Under the pieces are notes generated by a model. It did not search any database and had not been told where the DNA came from. It was given only the letters and a program-made list of their open reading frames with translations. Positions 21,238 through 28,948 of a DNA stretch of 49,814 nt are shown here, in pieces; position 1 is the stretch's first letter, and each line of letters begins with the position of its first letter. Location: NCBI RefSeq assembly GCF_001665295.1, contig NZ_LZSE01000017.1:1-49814 (forward strand), written 5' to 3'. The position numbers and the translations under genes are program-made. Source of the DNA: Mycobacterium sp. 1554424.7 (GTDB lineage Bacteria; Actinomycetota; Actinomycetes; Mycobacteriales; Mycobacteriaceae).

Positions 21238-21371
21238 AAAGACTGGCGGCCGTGCTGGTTTCGGTATCGGGATTGGCCTACACCGCCAATGGCTACCGGC
21301 CATTGACGAGGGATCGCTACGGGTCCGTGAACCGACTGGGACATGGACTGACTGGCCACCACCACTATTGA
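21234..21371 (+). pseudogene. 5' remnant of an alpha/beta-hydrolase-like gene cut by the island
   Basis: A GTG overlapping the transporter stop in GTGA opens 45 codons. The first 32 residues (VKRLAAVLVSVSGLAYTANG, then YRPLTRDRYGSV) look like the membrane-anchored N-terminus of mycobacterial esterases/lipases that start with an AYTANxxRP segment. After that the sequence turns to NRLGHGLTGHHHY and stops, with no hydrolase core. Loss of family-like sequence coincides with the 9-bp repeat at 21326 and the start of lower-GC DNA. I read it as the stump of a gene interrupted when the island arrived. The family match is from memory of the motif. Confidence 0.45.
21326..21334. repeat. 9-bp direct repeat, left edge of accessory island
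   Basis: CGTGAACCG occurs here, exactly where the truncated hydrolase-like gene loses family-like sequence, and again in the same orientation at 38242-38250, right after the stop of the island's last gene. A pair this short can arise by chance, but both copies fall at the composition boundaries. Confidence 0.35.
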
Positions 21372-22357
21372 CGTCCCACTGTGCGCGCCGGCTGTATCAC
21401 GCGACTGGACACTTTCGCCAACTGCTGGACTTCGTCGGCCGAGAGATGCACTGAGAGAGCACCGGCCGCCTCCTTAGCGTGATGAGGCTTGGAGGCCCCC
21501 GCAATCGGAATCACGGTGTCGCCGTAGTAGTTCATCAGCCAGGCCAAGGCAATCTGCCCGACCGTGGACTGATGACCGCCGGCGATCTCGCGCATCACGT
21601 AAATCAAAGGCTGCGATCGGTCGAGATTTTCGGGCGTCAACCTCATCAGCCTGCGGCGCACAGGGTGCACACTCTGCGCCAAGCTGCGGTCAGCATGAAA
21701 TTTGCCGGTCAAGATTCCCTGCTGCTGAGCAGAGTACTCAAGCAGCGTCACGCCCAATCGCTTTGCGGCGTCGAGCATTCCGTTGTCTTCGACTCGGCGG
21801 TCGAGCAAGTTGATCTTGATCTCGTTGCTGGCCAGCGGTATCCCGAACTTGGCGAGCTCGTCGTGTGCGTCGGCCATTTGCCGCGTAGTGAAGTTGCTCA
21901 CTCCGACAGCGCGGATCGTGCCTGCTTGGACCAGCCGAGCCATAGCCCGCATCTGGGCCCGCACCGACGAGAAGCTACCGCGGTTGAGGTGTATCTGGTG
22001 CAGGTCGACGGGGTATGGCTGGAGCGCGTCGAGGCGATCGCCGATGTTGCTTTCAATGCTTTTCGCCGTACGGGCCAGTGGTTTCCACTTAGTCGCCACC
22101 GTGACATATCCAGGAGAGACTCCGGCGGCGCGCAGCCCCGCCGCCAAGGCTCGCTCTGAGGTTCCGCCGCCGTACATCTCAGATGAGTCGAACCACGTCA
22201 TGCCTCCCGACAATGCTGACTTCACGATGTTGTCGACTTGATGCTGCGGAAGCATGGGGATGAGCGTAGAGATCCAGCCTTTGCCGCTGAATTGGGCGGT
22301 ACCGAGTCCTATAGCCGAAACGCGAAGATCGGTGCGGTCGATTTGTCGGGTCGTCAC
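21365..22357 (-). CDS. Aldo/keto reductase
   Basis: The 330-residue product has the AKR (beta/alpha)8 signature. The catalytic tetrad is visible as Asp57 and Tyr62 in WFDSSEMYGGG, Lys90 in VATKWK and His123 in LHQIHLNR. It resembles AKR11/12-like and yeast-type NADPH-dependent reductases. The GTG at 22357 overlaps the DoxX-like stop (GTGA), so translation is coupled; the longer open frame upstream is the DoxX region. It forms a minus-strand operon with the DoxX-like and SDR genes, opposite a TetR gene. The physiological carbonyl substrate is unknown. Confidence 0.88.
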   Translation of the reverse strand: MTTRQIDRTDLRVSAIGLGTAQFSGKGWISTLIPMLPQHQVDNIVKSALSGGMTWFDSSEMYGGGTSERALAAGLRAAGVSPGYVTVATKWKPLARTAKSIESNIGDRLDALQPYPVDLHQIHLNRGSFSSVRAQMRAMARLVQAGTIRAVGVSNFTTRQMADAHDELAKFGIPLASNEIKINLLDRRVEDNGMLDAAKRLGVTLLEYSAQQQGILTGKFHADRSLAQSVHPVRRRLMRLTPENLDRSQPLIYVMREIAGGHQSTVGQIALAWLMNYYGDTVIPIAGASKPHHAKEAAGALSVHLSADEVQQLAKVSSRVIQPARTVGRQ

Positions 22358-22710
22358 AATCGGCCCCAGGCGATCACGATCGAGGCGATGAGCAGCAGCG
22401 CGTTGAACGCGATGGCCTGAGGCTCTTTGCGACGGGTGTGCAGACCCATGGCCAGCACCATGATCGATGCAAGGCAAGCGGCCGCAATTGGTGTGAGCAT
22501 TGTCGCGATACCGGTTGCGGCGGGAAGGATCAATCCCATGGCACCGGCTAGTTCGGCGAAGCCGATGAAACGCACCAGCGGGGTGGAGACGTCATTGACC
22601 CAGGGAAACTGTTTGATGAGTTTTTCGCGCGGCTGGGTGGATTTCATGATGCCGGCCATGAGGAACATGGCGGCGAGCAGACCTTGCAGGATCCACAAGA
22701 CGAGGTTCAT
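22354..22710 (-). CDS. DoxX-like small membrane protein
   Basis: The 118-residue product has four hydrophobic helices. The first ends in GLLAAMFLMAGIMKSTQPRE, the typical DoxX/DoxD-like opening, and VRFIGFAELAGAMGLILPAA is the conserved second helix with its Glu. The family is poorly understood; members are membrane partners of redox or stress proteins. MNLVLW (ATG 22710) is chosen because the upstream codons are basic, non-family sequence. It lies 56 bases downstream of the SDR gene and overlaps the aldo/keto reductase by four bases. Confidence 0.85.
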   Translation of the reverse strand: MNLVLWILQGLLAAMFLMAGIMKSTQPREKLIKQFPWVNDVSTPLVRFIGFAELAGAMGLILPAATGIATMLTPIAAACLASIMVLAMGLHTRRKEPQAIAFNALLLIASIVIAWGRL

Positions 22711-22766
22711 GGGGCATTGACTTTCATGCGCATCAGAAATGGGCGGACCGAGAAGACGGTGGCCCG

Positions 22767-23447
22767 TCAGGCGGTGAAAAGGTGTTCGGCGGCGTCTCGG
22801 GAGCTGTGTAGCTTCCAATAAACGGGTGCGATCTGATCGGCGCTGGCCGACGGGAAGCCCTGTGGGGCACCGTCTCCGATCCAGACGTCGATCGCGACAT
22901 GCCCGGCGTACACGCCGGTGCCGACCAATTCGTTGTGCAGGTTGATCGCCCAGTTGCGCAAGGCCGCCTGGCCGGCATTGATGTTGCCAAGCATCGGCAT
23001 CGGGTTGATCGACCCGCCGCCGGTGGTGAACAGCAATGTCCCCGCCCCGGCGTTAAGCATCGCAGGCAGGACCGCACGGGCGGCAGTCACCGCGCCGTAC
23101 AGGTTGTACTCGATCTGAGGCTGCAGGTCAGCCACCATGGATGCCGACGGGATGACCGGGTTGAACCAGTCACCCGGTGTGTGCGCCGCAGGCGAGTACT
23201 CCAGGACATCAATTCCGCCGAAATACGCAGAAGCATCGTGGAGGGCCTGGGTAAGCCCGTCGCGTTCGATGATGTCGGCGGGGAAGGCAGCAGCGGTCAC
23301 GCCGGCTGCAGACAGCCCGCCGACCAGCTTGTCCAAGTTGGCTGGGTTACGGGCCAAGAGAGCGACCTGAAAACCCTTCGACCCGAACAGTTTGGCGATG
23401 GCCAGGCCCATTCCTGAACCCGCTCCAACGATGGCGATCGTCGGCAT
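22767..23447 (-). CDS. SDR-fold protein lacking the catalytic Tyr-Lys pair
   Basis: The 226-residue product has a clear Rossmann start (AIVGAGSGMGLAIAKLFGSK) and overall SDR layout. The usual NNAG motif is replaced by EYSP around residue 84. At the YxxxK position the sequence is INAGQAALRNW (Ile156 and Gln160), so both catalytic residues are missing although the helix after them is conserved. It could bind NAD(P) as a sensor (as NmrA-like proteins do) or act by another mechanism. AGGAGACTGAGA precedes the ATG. It is the first gene of the minus-strand operon opposite the TetR gene, a typical target arrangement. Confidence 0.85.
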   Translation of the reverse strand: MPTIAIVGAGSGMGLAIAKLFGSKGFQVALLARNPANLDKLVGGLSAAGVTAAAFPADIIERDGLTQALHDASAYFGGIDVLEYSPAAHTPGDWFNPVIPSASMVADLQPQIEYNLYGAVTAARAVLPAMLNAGAGTLLFTTGGGSINPMPMLGNINAGQAALRNWAINLHNELVGTGVYAGHVAIDVWIGDGAPQGFPSASADQIAPVYWKLHSSRDAAEHLFTA

Positions 23448-23494
23448 TCTCAGTCTCCTTTGCTCATTGACTCTCCTGTACCGCGTGGGCGCGG

Positions 23495-23560
23495 AACTGG
23501 AGTGGGCTATCCACTTCGTTTTGTCATAGTAACATCACAATCGGATAGGCCATTCCAGTT
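23495..23560. promoter_or_regulatory. Paired operator between SDR-like gene and TetR gene
   Basis: AACTGGAGTGGGCTATCC at 23495 and GGATAGGCCATTCCAGTT at 23543 are reverse complements at 16 of 18 positions, with 30 bases between them. Each arm also contains an internal dyad of the form GGAnnGGCCnnTCC (left arm with one change), so they look like two binding sites rather than one hairpin. The right arm abuts TATTGT at 23560, which lies seven bases before the TetR GTG. A repressor here would block its own gene and the SDR operon. The regulator at 23573 is the obvious candidate. Confidence 0.6.
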
Positions 23561-23572
23561 ATTGTTGGTTTC

Positions 23573-24259
23573 GTGAGCCACGACAACGACCCCCCGATCG
23601 ATGTCGAGAAACCGCTGCGCAGCGACGCTGAACGCAACCGCGACCGCATCCTGGCTGCGGCCCGGAGTGTCTTCGCCCGCGAGGGATTGACCGCCTCGAT
23701 GGCCTCCGTGGCGCGCCAAGCCGACGTCGGCATCGCAACCTTGTTTCGCCGGTTCCCCACTAAGGAGGAGCTGATAGAAGCCGTATTCGACGACCGTATG
23801 GATGCCTATGTCGACGCAGTCGCTACTGCGCTGGCCGATCCCGACCCCTGGCACGGATTCACCGACTACATCGAGACGGTGTGCGGCATGCAGGCTGCCG
23901 ACCGCGGCTTTGCCGGCGTGCTGACCATGACCTTCCCGATGGCCGGAGCCCTCGAAACCCGGCGTCGTGAGGCTTACGACGGCCTAGTACGACTGGCGGA
24001 ACGAGCCAAGGCAGCCGGGCGCCTTCGCGACGACTTCACCGCCGAAGATATGGTCCTGCTGCTGATGGCCAACGCCGGAGTCATCGCCGCCACGGCCGAC
24101 ACAGCTCCAACCGCTTGGCGCCGGGTCGTCGCGTTGATCACCCAGTCCCTGCAAGCCCCCGCGCGTGGCGCACTGCCGAACCCGCCCGAACCGTCGGTCC
24201 TTTACCAAGCCATGCTGCGTCATGCATCCGCAGCACCCAACCGGCAGCCGGCAGATTGA
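23573..24259 (+). CDS. TetR family transcriptional regulator
   Basis: The 228-residue product has a TetR N-terminal domain. RDRILAAARSVFAREGLTAS starts helix 1, and SVARQADVGIATLFRRFPTK holds the helix-turn-helix, followed by EELIEAVF. The C-terminal half resembles the SbtR-like TetR group. The GTG start is preceded by TATTGT at seven bases and no Shine-Dalgarno, so a leaderless mRNA is likely. It is divergent from the SDR/DoxX/aldo-keto reductase operon and probably represses it and itself through the paired operator in the 125-bp gap. The inducer is unknown. Confidence 0.9.
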   Translation: MSHDNDPPIDVEKPLRSDAERNRDRILAAARSVFAREGLTASMASVARQADVGIATLFRRFPTKEELIEAVFDDRMDAYVDAVATALADPDPWHGFTDYIETVCGMQAADRGFAGVLTMTFPMAGALETRRREAYDGLVRLAERAKAAGRLRDDFTAEDMVLLLMANAGVIAATADTAPTAWRRVVALITQSLQAPARGALPNPPEPSVLYQAMLRHASAAPNRQPAD

Positions 24260-24321
24260 CGGTACCCCACGATGCGTCAACGGCATCTCGCACCACAACC
24301 ACCAACACGTAGAGAGGCGAC

Positions 24322-25149
24322 ATGGGCGATTCCTGGCAGCTGGCGGACAACGCTGCACCCGAGTCGGACTTGTCCGGATGGGAATGTGCACCATTCTCCG
24401 CGCTCGGGTTCACCTACGACGTCTATCGCAAAGGCGCCGGTCCAAGCGTCGTCCTCATCCCAGAAATGCCCGGACTCGATCCAGTTTCGTTGGGACTCGG
24501 TAATCACCTGGTGGACAACGGGTTCACCGTCGCCGCTCCGTCACTGTTCGGCGAGCCCGGCGTGCACATGACAAGCGGCGACGCGGTGGTGATGATGGCA
24601 CGCGCATGCGTCGCCCGAGAATTCGCCGCGTTTGCGATTAATGCCAACCGCCCAGTGGCGCAATACCTCCGGGCGCTGGCCCGCGATCTCAACCACGAAA
24701 CTCCAGGTCGCGGTGTGGGAGTGATCGGCCAATGCTTTACAGGCGGGTTCGCGTTGGCGGCTGCCGGGGACGACAGCGTGCTGGCCCCAGTGCTGGCCCA
24801 GCCATCGCTTCCCATACCAATCACGGCTTCCCGACGCCGGGACCCCGGGCTGTCCAACCACGAATTGGCTGCTGTAGAGAGACGCGTTGCCGAGGAAGGT
24901 CTGTGCGCGTTGGGATTACGTTTCACCAACGATTGGTGGGTGCCGGTCGAACGGTTCAAGACCCTCAAGGATCGTCTGGGAGAGGCGTTCGAGGTGATCG
25001 AGATCGAATCACACGAGGGCAATGATCACGGATTCAAGAGCTCCGCGCATTCGGTGGTCACCCGCGAACTGCGCGAACGTGAAGGCCATCCGGCGTTCGA
25101 GGCACGCCAACGCATCGTCGCCTATCTCAACGAGCGGTTGAAGCCATGA
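24322..25149 (+). CDS. Dienelactone hydrolase family protein
   Basis: The 275-residue alpha/beta hydrolase has a cysteine nucleophile elbow GQCFTGG (Cys138), as in dienelactone hydrolases, and a late histidine in EGNDHGFKSSAH. An early LIPEMPGLDP segment follows the first strands. Family members hydrolyse cyclic esters in aromatic-compound degradation, but many actinobacterial paralogs have no known substrate. GAGAGGCGAC gives a usable ribosome site. It lies 62 bases after the TetR gene in the same direction and may be co-transcribed with it. Confidence 0.82.
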   Translation: MGDSWQLADNAAPESDLSGWECAPFSALGFTYDVYRKGAGPSVVLIPEMPGLDPVSLGLGNHLVDNGFTVAAPSLFGEPGVHMTSGDAVVMMARACVAREFAAFAINANRPVAQYLRALARDLNHETPGRGVGVIGQCFTGGFALAAAGDDSVLAPVLAQPSLPIPITASRRRDPGLSNHELAAVERRVAEEGLCALGLRFTNDWWVPVERFKTLKDRLGEAFEVIEIESHEGNDHGFKSSAHSVVTRELREREGHPAFEARQRIVAYLNERLKP

Positions 25150-25602
25150 CACTCGTTGGCGCCGAGCCTGATTCGGTATGCCAGCCGCTTCGCCGGCTCG
25201 GGGGATCTCACTGATCGGCCGCGGACGAGGTACCGAAGGTGAGCGCAGCTGTCTTCGAAAAACTTTGACGAAAGGCGATATTGATGGAGCTGTACGAGGT
25301 CAGCGTTCAGGTCGACAACCGGACGGCCCGCGACCTTGGCGTACAGCGATGAAGTCAGCTCGCTCGATGAAAAAAGTATCGATGGCCAGCGTTCCCGTCA
25401 CACATATAACCCTGGCTTCCCGCAACAGGATCGCCTTTCTGAGCACTCAGCTCACGAGAATCCGGACGTGATTGCATTTCTTTGCAAATCCCGACATCTG
25501 TTGAGCAACCGGAGGCCCATCCAGCGCTGGACGGAAGAGGCCAACTGGCCGTCGCAGTTGACGTATCCAACCGCGAACGGTTCGTAGTGCCCTCAACGTG
25601 TG
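25150..25602. other. 453-bp stretch without a convincing gene, probable gene debris
   Basis: No open frame here resembles a known protein. The only point of note is an ATG at 25284 with GAAAGGCG before it. It opens a 22-codon peptide (MELYEVSVQVDNRTARDLGV, then two residues) ending in ATGA, where another short frame begins. The strong ribosome site attached to a very short product looks like the start of a deleted or decayed gene. It lies between the dienelactone-hydrolase-like gene and the end of the convergent alcohol dehydrogenase gene. Confidence 0.4.
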
Positions 25603-26613
25603 TCAGTTGAAGGTGACGACAACCTTGTCGGCGGCGCCAGGGGTCGAGGCGATTCGAAGCGCCTCATCCACGTTGTCAAACGGGATGCTGTGGCTCACGA
25701 TGACGGCATACTTTTCCCAGTGGGCGATGATGTCTTGTGTCACCTCGAAGATCTCGTTCGGATAGCCCATCGCGCCTACGATCGTGATCTCGTTGCCCAT
25801 GATGTTGACGAAGTCGACGGACACCGGCTCCTTGTGCACCGCGACGATCGCAAGCCGTGCGCCCGGCTTTGCCGCCGTCAGCGCGGTGTCGAGCACTGCG
25901 GGCACACCTGCTGCGTCGAGGTAGATGTCGGTTGCAGCCTTACCGGGAAACATCGATTCGCCCGCACCGTGAATGTCGATTAGGCGCTGGGCGACGTCTT
26001 CGTCTGCCGAGTTGATGATCGCGTCGGCGCCCACCTTGAGCGCCTTCCCCAGCCGAGACGGAATCAGATCTACGACGACGACGTGTTGCACCCCTGCCGA
26101 TTTGAAGCCGATTGTCGCGCCAAGCCCGATCGGTCCCGCGCCGAATACGACCACCTTGTCAGACGGTTTGGGTGCCGCCTGGTTGACCGCATGCCGTGCT
26201 ACCGCCATCGGTTCATTGAGCGCTGCGACCTCGAAGGGAATGTGGCCGGGCACGACTTCCAAGCTTTTGCCGCGGACGGCATGCTGGACGAGCAGGTAGT
26301 CGGCAAGGGCGCCGGTTGGGCCGCCGTTGCCGATGATGCCGCTGGGCGCGGCCATCGGATTGATCACGACATGATCGCCCACAGAGATGCCTTGAACGTC
26401 ACGGCCGACTCCGACGACTTCGCCTGCGGGCTCGTGACCGAGCGGCATCCTGCCCTCGAGCGGCGGCAAGCCGCCTAGCGAGATGTACATCGAATCCGAT
26501 CCACAGATGCCGCAAGCTCGAATTTTCACCAGGACGTCCGTTGCACCAACGATCGGTTTCGGGGCGTCGACAACCTGGGTCTCGCCAGGCCCTACGACCA
26601 TTGCGACCTTCAT
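25603..26613 (-). CDS. Zinc-dependent medium-chain alcohol dehydrogenase
   Basis: The 336-residue MDR protein has the catalytic-zinc ligands Cys37 (ACGICGSD) and His60-Glu61 (PLGHEPAGEVVG), and a Rossmann motif GAGPIGLGATIGFKSAG followed by VVVVDLIPSR, where the Asp suggests NAD preference. The lobe that normally carries four structural-zinc cysteines is replaced by NPMAAPSGIIGNGGPTG without cysteines, so only the catalytic zinc is likely bound. It resembles threonine/butanediol/sorbitol-dehydrogenase-like enzymes. It is divergent from the first P450 gene, with the 20-bp island motif between them, and may act on an alcohol made by that pathway. Confidence 0.87.
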   Translation of the reverse strand: MKVAMVVGPGETQVVDAPKPIVGATDVLVKIRACGICGSDSMYISLGGLPPLEGRMPLGHEPAGEVVGVGRDVQGISVGDHVVINPMAAPSGIIGNGGPTGALADYLLVQHAVRGKSLEVVPGHIPFEVAALNEPMAVARHAVNQAAPKPSDKVVVFGAGPIGLGATIGFKSAGVQHVVVVDLIPSRLGKALKVGADAIINSADEDVAQRLIDIHGAGESMFPGKAATDIYLDAAGVPAVLDTALTAAKPGARLAIVAVHKEPVSVDFVNIMGNEITIVGAMGYPNEIFEVTQDIIAHWEKYAVIVSHSIPFDNVDEALRIASTPGAADKVVVTFN

Positions 26614-26730
26614 CTCAAACTTCCTCTCAGCGAGGTTGGACGCCGCGAAACACTCGCCGGCTCGTGCGCGCTTCGGAGTCGGAGCCCCACGTTATCTGAC
26701 TCGCTTGGCTTCGATGTAAGCTGATACACT

Positions 26731-26750
26731 CGACCGAGTCAACTATTTTA
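26731..26750. promoter_or_regulatory. Island regulatory motif, copy 1
   Basis: CGACCGAGTCAACTATTTTA is identical over all 20 bases to the sequence at 34081-34100. Here it lies in the 203-bp gap between the divergent alcohol dehydrogenase and the first P450, 66 bases before the P450 start. It overlaps a small dyad, ACTCGACCGAGT, and is followed by TATAGC. Read on the minus strand it contains TTGACT, a possible -35. It is probably an operator or activator site shared by the P450 operons; the double GntR protein is one candidate binder. Confidence 0.6.
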
Positions 26751-26816
26751 TAGCATGGGACTCGCAGCGGCGGGACGGGGCCGTAGCGGTTCGAAGTTCC
26801 GAAGGAGGCGTGCTGA

Positions 26817-28082
26817 GTGAGTGAGTTCGATTCGAATGCTTTTTTCACCAACGAAGCACTGATCGATCACCCCTACGGGTATTACGCCGAGCAGCGCTCA
26901 CTGTGCCCAGTTCGCATCGACCCGAACAACGGCATCGTGGCGGTCACTGGTTACGAGGCGGCCATGTCGGTTTACCGTGACCTCGAAGGCTTCTCTGCCT
27001 GCAATGCGGTGCTGGGCCCGTTCGCCCAGTTGCCCTTTGAGCCGAGTGGCGATGACATTACAGACCAGATCGCACAACACCGTGACGAGATGCCGTTCAG
27101 CGGTTACATGGCTACCCTTGACCGGCCGCGTCATACCGAAGTGCGTGGTTTGCTGAGCCGGTTGATGACGCCGCGGCGGCTCAAGGAGAACGAGGAGTTC
27201 ATGTGGTCGCTTGCCGATCACCAACTCGACAACTTGATCCCATTGGGCAAGGGCGACTTCGTCGAACAATTCGCGCGGCCGTTCGCGATGCTGGTAATCG
27301 CAGACCTCCTCGGCGTTCCCGCCGAGGATCATGACACCTTTCGTGAGGAGCTGGCTGCCGCGCGGAGCGCTTCGGGGGAAGCCCAAGAGGTCGCTCATAA
27401 TCCGTTGGAGTTCTTGGAGGAACGGTTCACCGAGTACGTTGAGGACCGTCGACGCACGCCCCGCAACGACGTGATGACCGTGCTTGCGCAGGCGAAATAT
27501 CCCGACGAATCAACCCCGGATGTTGTCGATGTCGTCCACCTGGCTACCTTCTTGTTCGCAGCCGGCCAGGAAACCACCACGCAAATGCTGAGCTTTGCCA
27601 TGCGTGAACTGGCCGAGCACCCAGAGCTGCAGCAGCGGCTGCGCGAAGACACCAGCCTCGTTCCGAACTTCCTCGAGGAAACGCTGCGGATGGAAAGTCC
27701 CATCAAAAGCCATTTCCGGCTGACCAGTAAGACCACCACCATCGCCGGTGTGCCGGTACCAGCCGGCCGTACCATCATGCTGCTACTGGGTGCCTTCAAC
27801 CGCGACCCCGCCCGCTTCGAAGACCCGGATGAGTTCCACCTCGACCGTCCGAATGTGCGCGAACACGTCGCGTTCGGACGCGGCGCCCACACCTGCCCCG
27901 GCGCTTCCCTGGCACGCGTCGAAGGCCGCGTCACCTTCGAGCGCATCCTGGCGCGGATGACCGATATGAAAATCTCCGAGCCCCATCACGGGCCAGCCGG
28001 TGAGCGACGCTACTCCTATGACCCCACCTTCTTTGCGCGCGGCCTGAAAGAACTGCACATCGAATTCAGCCCCGTCGCATGA
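26817..28082 (+). CDS. Cytochrome P450 (first of two)
   Basis: The 421-residue soluble bacterial P450 shows all landmarks: the I-helix AAGQETT (residues 248-254), ExxR at Glu288-Arg291, and the haem loop FGRGAHTCPG with Cys360 as thiolate ligand. The acid-alcohol pair of the I-helix is present (Glu-Thr). GAAGGAGGCG precedes the GTG. Its stop overlaps the following SDR gene in ATGA, so the hydroxylated product may pass to that dehydrogenase. Electron donors are probably the island ferredoxin and a reductase. The substrate is unknown; the CYP family is not assigned. Confidence 0.94.
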   Translation: MSEFDSNAFFTNEALIDHPYGYYAEQRSLCPVRIDPNNGIVAVTGYEAAMSVYRDLEGFSACNAVLGPFAQLPFEPSGDDITDQIAQHRDEMPFSGYMATLDRPRHTEVRGLLSRLMTPRRLKENEEFMWSLADHQLDNLIPLGKGDFVEQFARPFAMLVIADLLGVPAEDHDTFREELAAARSASGEAQEVAHNPLEFLEERFTEYVEDRRRTPRNDVMTVLAQAKYPDESTPDVVDVVHLATFLFAAGQETTTQMLSFAMRELAEHPELQQRLREDTSLVPNFLEETLRMESPIKSHFRLTSKTTTIAGVPVPAGRTIMLLLGAFNRDPARFEDPDEFHLDRPNVREHVAFGRGAHTCPGASLARVEGRVTFERILARMTDMKISEPHHGPAGERRYSYDPTFFARGLKELHIEFSPVA

Positions 28083-28948
28083 AGCTCGAGGGCCGGGTGA
28101 GCGTAATCACCGGTGGCGCCAGCGGTATTGGGTTGGCGTCGGCACTGCGCTTCCTTGAAGAAGGAGCCGCTGTTCTCATCGCTGACTACAACGGGGCGAC
28201 CGGTGAAGCCGCCGTCGCGGAAGCGCGCCGTCGAGGTTTCGAACAAGTCGACTTCATCCGTACCGACGTCGCCAAAGAAGCCGATGTCGAGGCGACGATC
28301 ACCAGAGCTGCCGACCAATTTGGCGGGCTTGACATCGTTTTCAACAATGCTGGGGTCACGGGTGCCATCGGCCCGCTGACAGAGACGACCGCCGACGATT
28401 GGGACTACACCTTCGGCATCATCGCCAAAGGCGTGTTCCTCGGCATCAAACACGCCGCTCGAGTGATGCGGGCACGGGGCAGCGGTGGGACGATCATCAA
28501 CACGTCGTCGATAGGTGGACTATCCGGAGACGCCGGACCGCTCGTGTACTCCGCGGCAAAGGCCGCAGTCATCAACCTCACCCGATCCGCAGCTGTTGAG
28601 CTGGCACCCGATCGCATTCGCGTCAACGCGATCTGCCCGGGCTTCATTGCCACGCCGTTGGCCGCAGGCGGGCCTGACACCTCCAGTACCGAGCGCGAAT
28701 TCGCGACCAAGCAGCCATGGCCGGAAGCGGGCACCGCTGATCACGTCGGCGGTGCGGCGCTGTTTCTTGCCAGTGATGACGCCATCTTTGTCACAGGAGA
28801 ATGTTTGGTGGTCGACGGTGGCCTTTCCGCGTCGGGTCCTGGTGTGTCACGGCAGATCCCAGAGGTCGCGGGCAGAAATCTGCCGGTTGCAGGTGTGCAC
28901 AAAGGGTCAATCGGGGAGGAACACGAACTGCGACTGCTATCGCAGTGA
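28079..28948 (+). CDS. SDR family oxidoreductase coupled to the first P450
   Basis: The 289-residue classical SDR has TGGASGIG for cofactor binding, Asp36 after the second strand (NAD preference), NNAG at residues 89-92, Ser143/144, and the catalytic YSAAK (Tyr157, Lys161). The C-terminal VTGECLVVDGG is the family ending. A tail of about 35 residues extends beyond it. The ATG overlaps the P450 stop by four bases, so the pair is translationally coupled; oxidation of a P450-made alcohol is a reasonable guess. Its last 12 bases overlap the convergent SnoaL-like gene. Confidence 0.92.
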   Translation: MKLEGRVSVITGGASGIGLASALRFLEEGAAVLIADYNGATGEAAVAEARRRGFEQVDFIRTDVAKEADVEATITRAADQFGGLDIVFNNAGVTGAIGPLTETTADDWDYTFGIIAKGVFLGIKHAARVMRARGSGGTIINTSSIGGLSGDAGPLVYSAAKAAVINLTRSAAVELAPDRIRVNAICPGFIATPLAAGGPDTSSTEREFATKQPWPEAGTADHVGGAALFLASDDAIFVTGECLVVDGGLSASGPGVSRQIPEVAGRNLPVAGVHKGSIGEEHELRLLSQ

